47,883 bases of DNA from Caenimonas koreensis DSM 17982 (GTDB lineage Bacteria; Pseudomonadota; Gammaproteobacteria; Burkholderiales; Burkholderiaceae_C): the NCBI RefSeq assembly GCF_009646335.1, contig NZ_WJBU01000027.1:1-47883 (forward strand), in the 5' to 3' direction. The position numbers and the translations under genes were made by a program. Of the stretch, positions 16,387 through 24,918 are shown in pieces. The notes beneath the pieces are model-generated. The model was not told the origin of the DNA, made no database searches, and was given only the letters and a program-made list of their open reading frames with translations. Positions within the stretch are counted from its first letter, which is position 1. Each line of letters opens with the position of its first letter.

Positions 16387-17654
16387 CGCCGGCGCTGCCC
16401 TTCCTGCGCTGGCTGCCGCAGTGGCGGCAGAAGGACGTGCTGCGGGCGGACCTGCTGGCCGGCCTGACCGGGGCCATCGTGGTGCTGCCCCAGGGCGTGG
16501 CCTTCGCCACGCTGGCGGGCATGCCGCCCGCCTACGGCCTCTATGCGGCGATGATGCCGTGCGTGATCGCCGCGCTGTTCGGCAGCAGCCGCCTGATGGT
16601 GACGGGGCCGGCCAATGCCATCTCGCTCACCACCATGGCGCTGGTGGCACCGCTGGCGGCGGTGGGCAGTTCGCAGTACGTGGGCCTGGTGCTCACGCTC
16701 ACGTTCGTGGTGGGGGCGCTGCAGTTGCTGCTGGGGATGGCGCGCGTCGGCAAGTGGGTTGAGCTGGTGCCGCATGCGGTGATCGCCGGCTTCACCGCCG
16801 GCGCCGCCGTGCTGATCGTCAACAGCCAGGTCGGCACGCTGCTCGGACTCGACCTGCCGCGCGGGCTATCGGTGGCGCAGACGCTGCGGGCGGTATTCAC
16901 GACCGGGCAGTCCATCCAGGCGCTACCGGTGATCGCCGCCATGGCCACCATCCTGATCAATTTGGCGGCGCTGCGGCACAGCCGCTGGATACCGCCGATT
17001 TTGATGGCAGTGATCGGCGGCACCGCCATCACCTGGCTCGCCGCCGGCCTGCTGGGCGCGCAGCCGGCCACCGTGGAGGCGCTGCCGGGGGCGCTGCCGC
17101 CGCTGTCGCTGCCCGACTTGCGCCAGGTGCCGAACCTGGTGCTGCCGGCGCTGGTGATGACGCTGCTGGCGGTGACCGAGGCGATGGCGATCGCCAAGGC
17201 GTTCGCGCGGCGCGCCAACGAGCCTTTCGACGGCAACCAGGAACTGGTCGGCCAGGGGCTGGCCAACCTGACCGGCTCCTTCTTCTCATCGTATCCAGCC
17301 AGCGGTTCATTCAACCGCTCCGGCGTGAACGTGGCGGCCGGCGCCCGCACGCCGCTGGCGGCGGTCAGCGCCGCCGTGCTGCTGATCGTGATCCTGTCCT
17401 TTGTCGCGCCCTGGGCGCGCTGGCTTCCGCTGGCGGTAATCGGGGGGCTGCTGGTGGTCGTGGCGTGGGGGCTGGTGAACCCGCGCGAGATCCGGCACCT
17501 ATGGAAGCATGAGCCGGTCGACCGGCTGCCGATGGTCGTGACCTTCGCCGGGACGGTGACGCTGTCGCTGGAGTGGGCGATCCTCCTCGGACTGGCGACG
17601 GCCTGGGTGTCGCGGCGGCTGGCGGGCCCGGAGACGGGGAGTGGGAGCTTGTAG
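16383..17654 (+). CDS. SulP-family anion transporter without STAS domain
   Basis: A 423-residue permease of the SulP family. It has the phylogenetic signature PQGVAFATLAGMPPAYGLYA near residue 30, a GSSRLMVTGPANAISL segment, and repeated hydrophobic helices throughout. The usual C-terminal cytoplasmic STAS domain is absent; the protein ends soon after the last helix. GTG 16383 overlaps the soeC stop (GTGA), so it is the fourth gene of the soeABC operon. It probably moves sulfate out or sulfur anions in, coupled to sulfite oxidation, though SulP proteins also carry bicarbonate or molybdate. Two downstream scars contain only the first few codons of a related sulP. Confidence 0.88.
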   Translation: MTPALPFLRWLPQWRQKDVLRADLLAGLTGAIVVLPQGVAFATLAGMPPAYGLYAAMMPCVIAALFGSSRLMVTGPANAISLTTMALVAPLAAVGSSQYVGLVLTLTFVVGALQLLLGMARVGKWVELVPHAVIAGFTAGAAVLIVNSQVGTLLGLDLPRGLSVAQTLRAVFTTGQSIQALPVIAAMATILINLAALRHSRWIPPILMAVIGGTAITWLAAGLLGAQPATVEALPGALPPLSLPDLRQVPNLVLPALVMTLLAVTEAMAIAKAFARRANEPFDGNQELVGQGLANLTGSFFSSYPASGSFNRSGVNVAAGARTPLAAVSAAVLLIVILSFVAPWARWLPLAVIGGLLVVVAWGLVNPREIRHLWKHEPVDRLPMVVTFAGTVTLSLEWAILLGLATAWVSRRLAGPETGSGSL

Positions 17655-17947
17655 GGGGGAGGCAACTCGGCCGCGGACCACGTACTTCACGGTCGCCGGC
17701 AGGAGCTGCTTGATTCCCGCAGCCCGGCGTCCCGCATCGCATGGCCCTGCGGCTTATCCAGTACCGCGTCCGGCAGTAAACGCTGAACAGCCCGACCGGG
17801 GCTTTGTTCATCTAGACGCGTCCGGTTTTGCGATTTACCGGCTAAAACCGAGGCGCGGTCTGTAGCTGGAGAGCACCACCAGCAACCGTGAAATTGCCGC
17901 GCGCAACGAGATGCGCGTCAGATGCAACTTCGGCCAACGAGAGCACC

Positions 17948-18372
17948 GGCGTGGTTCACCCGCACGCTGTCGCTGCGCCGCGATGCGCGGCTCAAGCCCA
18001 AGTCCACCACGCAGACCGCCACAGGCATCCAATGCGGCGCGGGTGGTGCAGAAGTCGATGGGCATGACTGGTGGCTCGTTCAACACGCGCGAGTTCTTCC
18101 ACGGCGCCTCGGCCCCCGCAGTGCGCATGGCTCGGGTGGGCTTCCAGGGCTGCCCGCCTGGGCGCTGCTGTCCGGCTCGGCGCTGGCTTGGCTGCTGGCG
18201 CTGGCCTCGCAGGCGGCCGGCCTGCTGGCCGAGCGCTGGTTCTTCTTCGCCCAGGCGCGCAATCCGCAGAACATCTACTACCAGAGCGTGTCGTGACCTG
18301 CTGCCCTTCGGGCGCTGGCTACCGCATTGGCAACGGAAGGACGTGCTGCAGGCCGACCTGCTGGCCGCCCGT
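17948..18372 (+). pseudogene. Decayed soeC 3' end plus sulP 5' end (second copy)
   Basis: This stretch matches 16015-16470. It encodes the soeC tail (WFTRTLSLRR, STTQTATGI, then in another frame AWALLSGSALAWLLALASQAAG and ERWFFFAQAR) followed at once by the first ~22 codons of sulP. It contains a one-base insertion near 18031 and a deletion of about 25 bp after GGCTTCCAGG (about 18150), so no functional protein remains. Similarity stops abruptly after the DLLA codons. The preceding 17655-17947 holds nothing I recognise. The copy shares changes with the third copy (19332-19685) that the intact gene lacks. Confidence 0.85.
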
Positions 18373-18580
18373 CAGATCACAGCAACCCTTAGCCTGTGCA
18401 TGCACGCTGCGGCAGTTCTGCAGCAACATAAGATTCCCGTGGATCTGAGGTGCCGCGTGTCCGGTCCACTTGCTGCTTGCGATAGTCAGCGGCCAAGAAA
18501 GGAACCCGGCTCTTGCCACCGTACCCGTTCTTCCCAAGCAGGCTGGCCGCCGAAGGAATTCGCGCCGCGGGCGCGCGAGC

Positions 18581-19015
18581 TCAGGCCTTTGGGCGGCGGC
18601 TGATCTGAACGGGCGCTCCGCCGAAGCGCTGCTTCGAACGATAGGTTGCAACGCCGGCATCCATCTCCTGGACGTGGTGCGGCAGCCAATCGAGCAGTTC
18701 CACGGATAGGCTCTGCACCACCCGCTGCTTCATTTCGGGCGGATGGGCGGCGCCGACCAGCACCTCCCGGACTTCATCGAAGGACTTCAGCACGTTGGCA
18801 TGTTCGTCCAAGTGGCACTTCGAGTTGCCATCCTTCATGTCGCGCAGGTGCTCGTCCTCCATGGCGAAGTGCTGCGCCGCGTGCGCGCGCAATGCGTCGA
18901 GGGCAGGCACCATGTCGTCCGCGGATGCGCCCAGCAGGCGCGTGATGAGCGCGTGCAACTCTTCGTGGTCGCGGTCAAGGGTTTCCTCTCCCAGCTTGAG
19001 TTCGGATTTGTCCAT
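18581..19015 (-). CDS. Hemerythrin-like oxygen/iron-binding protein
   Basis: A 144-residue single-domain hemerythrin. The di-iron ligands appear in order: His in LDRDHEELHALI, His and Glu in HFAMEDEHL, His in CHLDEHANVL, and His/Asp in LPHHVQEMD. Bacterial hemerythrins bind O2 or sense redox and sometimes supply O2 to oxygenases. ATG 19015 (MDKSELKLGEE) is the start expected for the family; the upstream extension of the frame is not conserved. The gene sits alone on the minus strand between two broken soeC/sulP copies that lie on the plus strand, so it is probably an inserted or rearranged segment. Confidence 0.9.
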   Translation of the reverse strand: MDKSELKLGEETLDRDHEELHALITRLLGASADDMVPALDALRAHAAQHFAMEDEHLRDMKDGNSKCHLDEHANVLKSFDEVREVLVGAAHPPEMKQRVVQSLSVELLDWLPHHVQEMDAGVATYRSKQRFGGAPVQISRRPKA

Positions 19016-19331
19016 AGCGTAATTGGACCACGAGTCGTGCCGGGCTGCCTCAGCCGCAGCTCGTCGCAGCCGAGGCAAGCCATGCGGAGCTCCTGCAGTG
19101 CGGCTGGCGAACTGCACTCGTCCTAGCAGCGGTTCCCGCGCGATTCCCTTTGAGCTTTCAAAAGGGGGCGCTCGTCCGTGGCGAGCTGCTGGAGGGCACG
19201 GGCCGGGAACGGTCCGTATCAATAGAGGCTACAGGCACACGCCATCCGAGTCTTCCTGCGCTGCGGCCGGGATCGAGTGTGAAGGAGGTTTGCACTCGAA
19301 CGTGCACTTGAGAGCTGGTCACCACTGCCGG
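19016..19331. other. Intergenic region without recognised gene
   Basis: About 315 bp between the hemerythrin start and the third soeC fragment. It should contain the hemerythrin promoter on the minus strand. No conserved open frame or strong inverted repeat was seen. Confidence 0.5.
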
Positions 19332-19685
19332 CCTGAAGTCCACCACGCAGACCGCCACCGGCATCAATGCGGCGCGGGTGGTGCAGAAGTCGATGGGCAT
19401 GACCGGCGGCTCGTTCAAAACGCGCGAGTTCTTCCACGGCGCCTCGGCCCGCGCAGTGCGCATGGCCCGGGTGGGCTTCCAGGTGCTGGGCTTCGGGCTT
19501 CCCCTCCTGCTGCTCGCCTGGGCGCTGCTGTCGGGCTCGGCGCTGGCCTGGCTGCTGGCGCTGGCCTCGCAGGCGGCCGGCCTGCTGGCCGAGCGCTGGT
19601 TCTTCTTCGCCCAGGCGCGCCATCCGCAGAACATCTACTACCAGGCCGTGTCGTGACGCCGGCGCTGCCCTTCGTGCGCTGGCTG
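19332..19685 (+). pseudogene. soeC 3' end plus sulP 5' end (third copy)
   Basis: Matches the soeC tail from about 16063 to its stop and then the first ~10 codons of sulP. The soeC part keeps one open frame (STTQTATGINAARVVQKS through NPQ/HPQNIYYQAVS and stop), with substitutions relative to the intact gene such as Ala-Arg for Ala-His after HGAS. It has no start and lacks the first two thirds of the protein. Similarity ends inside the sulP leader (CGCTGGCTG), a few bases before the MarR gene at 19690. It is a remnant of a different soeC-sulP operon. Confidence 0.85.
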
Positions 19686-19689
19686 AAAC

Positions 19690-20214
19690 GTGCGCGAAAA
19701 TCCCCCTGTGAGCATCCCACCCTCGCGCCCGGCGCCTGTCGGCGCACAAGGCAAGCCAACTCTGAAGGACCCGCAGGAAATCGAGGATTTCCTGCTGTAC
19801 CGGCTTTTTCGTATCACGCACGTCGGCCTGCGTGGGACGGACGACATGTACAAGCGGGAACTCGGAATCTCCCGCCGCGAATGGAGGATCCTGGCGTACC
19901 TCGCCCGCACGCCGGATGCGAGCCTGAAGGCCCTGGCGGCGGACGCGGGCATCGACGTGGTCGTGGCGAGCCGGACCGTCGCCGACATGCATTCGCGTGG
20001 GCTGGTGGACAAGCGACGCTCCCCGGGCAACAAACGCCTGGTGTGCCTGCGCCTGAGCGACGACGGTGTCCAGATCCACGGCAAAGCCAAGCTGATGGCT
20101 GCGGCTTACAACCGTGAGCTCGCAGAGTGCTTGACCCACGACGAGGCGTCATTCCTCTTCGAACTGCTGACGAAGCTGGAACGGCAGGCAGCTCTTCTCA
20201 CTCGCGACAGGTAG
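19690..20214 (+). CDS. MarR-family transcriptional regulator
   Basis: A 174-residue winged-helix regulator. The dimer helix is followed by LGISRREWRILAYLARTPDAS, the recognition region LAADAGIDVVVASRTVADMHSRGLV and the wing with KRRSPGNKRLVCLRLSDDG. GTG 19690 gives the full frame; GTG 19708 is an alternative. It converges with the phthalate-type oxygenase gene (20240, minus strand) and lies directly after a soeC/sulP scar. Its upstream region was therefore replaced by rearrangement, and its original promoter may be lost or altered. Likely targets are the oxygenase/Bug pair or the TauD gene, whose shared upstream region holds a MarR-like palindrome at 22605. Confidence 0.86.
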   Translation: MRENPPVSIPPSRPAPVGAQGKPTLKDPQEIEDFLLYRLFRITHVGLRGTDDMYKRELGISRREWRILAYLARTPDASLKALAADAGIDVVVASRTVADMHSRGLVDKRRSPGNKRLVCLRLSDDGVQIHGKAKLMAAAYNRELAECLTHDEASFLFELLTKLERQAALLTRDR

Positions 20215-20239
20215 CCTTGGGCCGTGTCCCCCAAGTGCG

Positions 20240-21487
20240 TCAGAGGCTTGAACGCACTTCGTCGAACGTCATGCGGCGCGGTCTGGTGACCGCAAATGCA
20301 TAGCCGCCGAACAACTCAGGGCGGCTGGCGGACGGCGGCAACTGCCGCTCGCTTTGATGGCTGCGCACCGCCTCCAGCAGCATACGGCGGCATTGCGCGA
20401 TGGGCATGTCGGAAGGCATCAGCTTCTCGCGGGAGCGATCATGCACGCGTCCCTGGCTCTCCTGCACCGCCAGATCTTGCAGCTGCGCGCTGCGAATACC
20501 GGTGAAGGACGCACGCCGCTGCAAAGCACGGTCCTGCAGGTAATCGTTCTCGCGCGACCCGCGCGGAAGGTAGGAACCGGGCACCAGCGGTGCATAGTCC
20601 TCGCCGACATCCCTGTAGCTATCCAGTTCGGCAGCGGTCAGCGGCCGGTCCTGGTGCCAGCGAATCCGGTACCACCAGCAGTTCTCGTCGTTGATCGGGA
20701 TGAACAGGTTGATGCGGCTCACGTTGCCCGGCGCCGTGGGCACGATCACGAAGCACGGCAACAGCCACCGCGCGACACGCCAGTACGCGTTCTCCGCACC
20801 GGCGTCACGGCGCGCGCCGATTTGCAAACCGTAGTCGGTGCGCTCGGCGAACAGCGTTGGACGTCCGTCCTCGTCCGAATAACGGATCATGTCGCCGATG
20901 CCGAATACGTCGGAGCTGGTCTCCCCTTCCTTGTGCAGGAAGGAGATGTGCGAGTAGTCGATGCTGCCTTCGAGCGCCTGCAGGTAGTTGCAGCGCATCA
21001 GGCACTTGGAGACATACGTGTGCTCGCCAGGAACCACAGTGAACGCCATGGCCGGGGGCAGCGCATGCGGCTCGCCTTTTCCCATCCATGCCCATACGAT
21101 GCCGCCCCGCTCCTGCGTCGGGTAAGCCGTGGTGGAGAGTCGTTGCATCTGCGCCGGGGTGCAGCTGTCGGTCGGGACATCCACGCACCTTCCGCCGGCA
21201 TCGAACTTCCAGCCGTGGTAGATGCAGCGCAGGCCCCCCGCCTCGTTGCGGCCGAAGTAAAGCTCCGCCCTGCGATGCGGGCAAAAGGCGTCGAGTAGGC
21301 CGACCCGCCCGCTGCTGTCGCGAAACGCGACGAGATCCTCGCCAAGCAGCCGCACGCGCGCTGGGGGGGCGTCAGGCGCCGGCAGCTCCTTGGAGAGCAG
21401 CGCGGGCATCCAGAACTCCCGCATCAGTTCGCCCATGGCCGTGCCCGCGTCAGTCCGCGTGAGCAGGTCGTTCTCTTCCGCTTTCAT
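20240..21487 (-). CDS. Rieske aromatic-ring oxygenase, phthalate 4,5-dioxygenase type (second copy)
   Basis: A 415-residue oxygenase paralogous to the one at 846. The Rieske site is Cys69-x-His71 and Cys88-x2-His91. The iron site is Asp177-x2-His180-x4-His185 in LEGSIDYSHISFLH. ATG 21487 (MKAEENDLLTRTDAG) aligns with the paralogue start; the longer frame upstream is not conserved. It lies 29 bp after the Bug gene on the minus strand, so the two form an operon with Bug first, the reverse order of the 846 cluster. It has no reductase of its own nearby. The differing residues after the Rieske domain suggest a different substrate from the first copy. Confidence 0.87.
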   Translation of the reverse strand: MKAEENDLLTRTDAGTAMGELMREFWMPALLSKELPAPDAPPARVRLLGEDLVAFRDSSGRVGLLDAFCPHRRAELYFGRNEAGGLRCIYHGWKFDAGGRCVDVPTDSCTPAQMQRLSTTAYPTQERGGIVWAWMGKGEPHALPPAMAFTVVPGEHTYVSKCLMRCNYLQALEGSIDYSHISFLHKEGETSSDVFGIGDMIRYSDEDGRPTLFAERTDYGLQIGARRDAGAENAYWRVARWLLPCFVIVPTAPGNVSRINLFIPINDENCWWYRIRWHQDRPLTAAELDSYRDVGEDYAPLVPGSYLPRGSRENDYLQDRALQRRASFTGIRSAQLQDLAVQESQGRVHDRSREKLMPSDMPIAQCRRMLLEAVRSHQSERQLPPSASRPELFGGYAFAVTRPRRMTFDEVRSSL

Positions 21488-21516
21488 CGTTTTCCCCCTC
21501 GGGCGCGACGCCGCGT

Positions 21517-22497
21517 TCATTCCTTGTCGATCTTGATTTTCTTCAGCGCTTGTTCCCAACGAACCGTTTGCTGCTTGAGCATGGTGTCCACCTGCTCCGG
21601 GGTGCTCCGGTCGGAGATCATGGCGCCGGCTTGCGCGAGACGATCGCGCACGCCTGGATCCGCGAGTGCCTTCGTGAATTCCTCATTCAGCCGCTGCCGA
21701 ACGGCTGCTGGCGTCTTCGACGGCGCGACGAGAGCGTACCAAGACACGACCTGCGCATCGGGGAAACCCGCTTCGGCGAAGGTGGGCACGTCGGGCAGAT
21801 CTTTCACGCGGGTCGGCGAAGCAACCGCTAGGGCGCGCAGCGATCCGCTCGCGACGTGGCCGCGGGCGACGGACATGGGGGACATGGCGAACGCGAGGCG
21901 CCCCGTCAGAAGATCGGGCATGCCCGGCGGCACGCCCTTGTACGCAATGGGCTGCAGTTCGATGCCAGAACTCAGCCTTAGCATCTCGGTGTTGAGGTGC
22001 ATCGAGGTTCCAACGCCGGGCATCAGGTAGTTCAGCTGCCCCGGCCGCTGCTTCGCGTACTCCACGAACTCCTTTAGCGTCCGCACCGGCAGCGATGCGG
22101 GCACCAGCGCCACCACCGGCGCGTTCACGAGTTCCACGATGCCGCTGAAATCGTCGGCCGGATGCCAGGTGCTCTTGCCGGCCGTCAGTCCGGGATTGGT
22201 GACGTGGCTAAGCGTAGCCAGCAGCAGCGTGTAGCCGTCGGCCGGACTGCGTGCGACGTGGGCAGCGCCGATCGATCCGCCCGCGCCCGGACGCGCTTCG
22301 ACCACCACCGGCACTCCCCAGTTGGCGCTGACCTTCTCCGCAATGATCCGCGTGAGCACGTCGGGCGAACCGCCTGCGGGGAACGGGACGACGATCGTCA
22401 CCGCCCGTGCGGGGTAAGCCTGCGGCAATGCCGGCGTTCCGAAAACCATGGCCAGCGACGCCATGAGCAGCGTACCGAGCATCCTGCGATTCGTCAT
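21517..22497 (-). CDS. Bug-family periplasmic solute receptor
   Basis: A 326-residue TctC-like receptor. ATG 22497 (MTNRRMLGTLLMASLAMVFG) begins a proper signal peptide cleaved after ALPQA, and AGGAGA lies about 6 bp upstream. Ligand loops are VVPFPAGGSPDVLTR and VVEARPGAGGSIGA, and PTFAEAGFPDAQ lies in the second domain. It is the first gene of a two-gene operon with the Rieske oxygenase at 20240. It shares its upstream region with the divergent TauD-like gene. It is expected to bind an aromatic or aliphatic carboxylate in the periplasm, with no membrane partners in the window. Confidence 0.88.
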   Translation of the reverse strand: MTNRRMLGTLLMASLAMVFGTPALPQAYPARAVTIVVPFPAGGSPDVLTRIIAEKVSANWGVPVVVEARPGAGGSIGAAHVARSPADGYTLLLATLSHVTNPGLTAGKSTWHPADDFSGIVELVNAPVVALVPASLPVRTLKEFVEYAKQRPGQLNYLMPGVGTSMHLNTEMLRLSSGIELQPIAYKGVPPGMPDLLTGRLAFAMSPMSVARGHVASGSLRALAVASPTRVKDLPDVPTFAEAGFPDAQVVSWYALVAPSKTPAAVRQRLNEEFTKALADPGVRDRLAQAGAMISDRSTPEQVDTMLKQQTVRWEQALKKIKIDKE

Positions 22498-22604
22498 CGA
22501 GTGTCTCCTGTGGGAAAGCCTGTTGGCAGAGTATATGCTCCAAGCGGCCACGTCGGTGGCGGGACACTTGACGAGCACAATCGTTTTCCGCTGCGGAGGT
22601 GACG

Positions 22605-22619
22605 ATTGACTTGGTCAAT
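22605..22619. promoter_or_regulatory. Palindrome between divergent Bug and TauD genes
   Basis: Perfect 6-3-6 palindrome ATTGAC-TTG-GTCAAT in the 169-bp divergent region. Its size and AT-rich arms suit a MarR or IclR dimer. The MarR gene at 19690 is the nearest candidate regulator. No identical copy was noticed elsewhere in the window. Confidence 0.45.
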
Positions 22620-22666
22620 GGGAAGAGCCGAACGTAGCATCCGCCCACTTCCGCATCGGACACGAC

Positions 22667-23626
22667 ATGACCCAGACAGACAACAGCGCCATCGTTGCCA
22701 CGCCCCTGAACGGGCACATCGGGGCCGAGATCTCTAACATTGACTTGGGCCGGCCCCTGGCGCAAGCCGATTTCGACGCGCTGCAGGCAGCACTCGCGCG
22801 CTACGAGGTGCTCGTCTTTCGCGACCAAGACATTTCGCTCGAAGCCCAGATCGCGTTCGCGAAGCGGTTCGGCAACCTGTCCACGCATCCGTTCGCGACG
22901 AACCTGCCCGACGTGCCGGAGGTGATCGAGTTCGACAACTCCGGCCGCAACCCCGCCGGGCCGACCGACTCGTGGCATTCGGACGAGACATTCCGCGCCC
23001 GCCCGCCAATGGCCACCATCCTGCGGGCTAAGGTCGTGCCACCCTATGGCGGCGAGACGGTGTTCGCCAGCATGACGGCCGCTTACGACGGCCTGAGCGA
23101 GCCCATGAAGGTGTACGTCCACCGGCTGCGGGCGCGGCACGACTTCAAGCCCTGGCGCCACATGTTCGCGGGCTCCAAGGCTGCGCGCATGAAGCTCATC
23201 GAGCTGGAGGACGAATTTCCAAACCCCATGCACCCGATCGTGCGCATCCACCCGGTGACCGGACGTCGCGTGCTATTCGTGAATCCGCAGTTCACTGTCG
23301 GCATTGAGGGGCTAAAGGAAGACGAGGGCCAGACCATCCTGAACTTTCTGTACCGCCAGGCGATGGTCCCCGACTACCAGCTGCGCTTGAAATGGAGGCC
23401 GCACACCATCGTGATGTGGGACAACCGATCCACCCAGCACTACGCGCCGCACGACTACTATCCGCACCGCCGCAATATGGCGCGGCTTACCGTCGAAGGC
23501 GGCCCCGTGGATGGCCCAGTCGGCGATTACGAGCCTCAGCCGGAGAACCCGCTGAAGCTGGCACAGCCGCCGTCGCAGGACACCGACGAGAAGCTGCTGC
23601 GACCGTTCGAGCGCGCGATGATGTGA
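22667..23626 (+). CDS. TauD/TfdA-family 2-oxoglutarate-dependent dioxygenase
   Basis: A 319-residue non-heme iron dioxygenase. The facial triad is His104-x-Asp106 in SWHSDETF and His258 in DNRSTQHYAP. The Arg for 2-oxoglutarate follows within the HRRNMARLTVEG segment. The family hydroxylates taurine, sulfonates, alkyl sulfates or aryloxy acids, releasing sulfite or a phenol plus aldehyde. Similarity to TfdA is lower than that of the gene at 40891. The C-terminal tail is longer than usual, with a Pro-rich stretch. Near a sulfite-oxidising operon, a sulfonate or sulfate ester is a reasonable but unproven substrate. It is divergent from the Bug/Rieske pair. Confidence 0.88.
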   Translation: MTQTDNSAIVATPLNGHIGAEISNIDLGRPLAQADFDALQAALARYEVLVFRDQDISLEAQIAFAKRFGNLSTHPFATNLPDVPEVIEFDNSGRNPAGPTDSWHSDETFRARPPMATILRAKVVPPYGGETVFASMTAAYDGLSEPMKVYVHRLRARHDFKPWRHMFAGSKAARMKLIELEDEFPNPMHPIVRIHPVTGRRVLFVNPQFTVGIEGLKEDEGQTILNFLYRQAMVPDYQLRLKWRPHTIVMWDNRSTQHYAPHDYYPHRRNMARLTVEGGPVDGPVGDYEPQPENPLKLAQPPSQDTDEKLLRPFERAMM

Positions 23627-23647
23627 GCCTGCGCGCAAGGAGCCCGC

Positions 23648-23890
23648 TCAGCGCGGCACTTGCGCTCGGCTGTCCCCCTGCCTGAGCATTCGCCGGAAGG
23701 CGATGAGCACGATCGACCGCCGGATCGCCATCGGCATGAACAACCATTGCACCGGCACATGCTGCAGCATCCAGTTGGTGGTGGCGATGCTCACGATGGT
23801 GAGTGCGAACGCAATTGGTACGTGAGGACGGAGCCAACATCTTCTGCGGATGCGTGCCTGGCGGCCAGCGCGGAGAACTGCGGCGAGTCG
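23648..23890 (-). pseudogene. Possible C-terminal fragment of a membrane protein
   Basis: On the minus strand an open frame without a good start encodes a hydrophobic segment (HVPIAFALTIVSIATTNWML), a short loop, then a basic tail (AIRRSIVLIAFRRML) before the stop at 23648. This reads like the end of an inner-membrane protein, but I cannot name the family. It lies between the TauD gene and the GlcG-like gene, in a 526-bp stretch (23627-24152) that has no complete gene. It may be debris from a rearrangement. Confidence 0.25.
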
Positions 23891-24094
23891 CCGACCACCG
23901 TCGCGCCCAGGAACAGTGGGGGCGACGCGCGCGCTGCCTACGCGCTCGCTCCAGTGCCCGCGCGGCAGAGCCGATCGCGCCGCTGGCCATCACGAGGAAG
24001 GACGACGGCGACACCTAGCCCGGATATTTCGCGAGCCTAGGTGGCTGCCTAAATCTTGAGCAGTTTCGGGGGTCCGCGGAATTCGTGCGGGTTG

Positions 24095-24119
24095 GAGGCA
24101 GGCTGGTAGGCCTCTTTTT
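24095..24119 (+). terminator. Possible rho-independent terminator
   Basis: GAGGC, a 10-base loop, GCCTC, then five T. The stem is only five base pairs, and the site is nearly 470 bp after the TauD stop. It could equally affect a transcript entering from the left. Weak call. Confidence 0.3.
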
Positions 24120-24152
24120 CTGCCGCCCAGGCGTACTACCCCCTTACCCCCG

Positions 24153-24644
24153 TTGTTTGTCGGCGTGCCGAGGACAGCACTATGCGAGGTTCTACGGGGC
24201 CAGGGCACGCGCTGCCATGAGGAACACGTGCTTCGGTCCCTCACCCCAGAGGCTGCGTTGCGGGCCGCCCAGGCTGCCCTGCAAAGTTGCGCGCGCACAG
24301 GCTATCAAGTGGGCGGCGCGGTCAGCGACCGTGCGGGCCACTCCCTGGTCATGCTGCGCGATCGCCTCGCTGGACCGCATACGCCGGAAACTGCGTTGAA
24401 CAAGGCCTATGCCGCGGTCACGTTCAAGATGGACACCCTGGCGTTCGCCCGTGCCACCCAGGCTACGGAGGTATCCTCGGGAATCCGGGAACTGCCGCGC
24501 GTGGTCGCCATCGGCGGTGGGCTGCCTATCGAGTCCGCCGGTTCACTGGTGGGCAGTATCGGCGTGTCGGGTGCGCCCGGCGGAGATGCCGATCACGCCT
24601 GCGCGCCAGGCATCGCCGCCATCAACGACGATCTCGAGTTCTGA
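24153..24644 (+). CDS. GlcG/HbpS-family (heme-binding-like) protein
   Basis: Up to 163 residues. The recognisable domain begins LTPEAALRAAQAALQSC and continues with GYQVGGAVSDRAGHSLVMLR, ALNKAYAAVTF, and the glycine-rich end VVAIGGGLPIE then VGSIGVSGAPGGDADHACA. GlcG/HbpS proteins form octamers, and some bind heme or sense redox. They are common as accessory genes in catabolic clusters, but their role is unsettled. The first ~25 residues are not conserved; GTG 24228 just before LRSLTPEA is a likely start if the gene is cytosolic. No signal peptide is seen, although many relatives have one, so the 5' end may have been replaced. Confidence 0.75.
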   Translation: MFVGVPRTALCEVLRGQGTRCHEEHVLRSLTPEAALRAAQAALQSCARTGYQVGGAVSDRAGHSLVMLRDRLAGPHTPETALNKAYAAVTFKMDTLAFARATQATEVSSGIRELPRVVAIGGGLPIESAGSLVGSIGVSGAPGGDADHACAPGIAAINDDLEF

Positions 24645-24918
24645 ACCCCGGCCAGGTCGTCGTGGCGGAGACAAAGCTGTGGCGCAACAACCGTGAGGCA
24701 AGGCGCAGCGTGCTGGCCTATGGAGCTGACCGCCTCAAGGCACGAGACCCTCTCTGGCGCACAAAAGAAACGACGCGGGAAAGCACGGGTTCTGCTGGTA
24801 TGGAAAGGTGAACAGAGGATCCGACGCACAAGCCCGGCGGAACATTCCAGCCCGCCTAGTCAGATAACTGGTCTTATCGCAGTAGCTGCATGCCGGGAGT
24901 AAACTGGGCTTCGGCAAA

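Noticed and set aside
16541..17665. Minus-strand frame of 374 codons opposite sulP
   Set aside because: Antisense to a clear permease and Ser/Ala/Pro-rich without motif; a shadow.
24600..24918. Attachment site for the large recombinase in its upstream region
   Set aside because: No tRNA 3' end and no repeated core was found flanking the gene.
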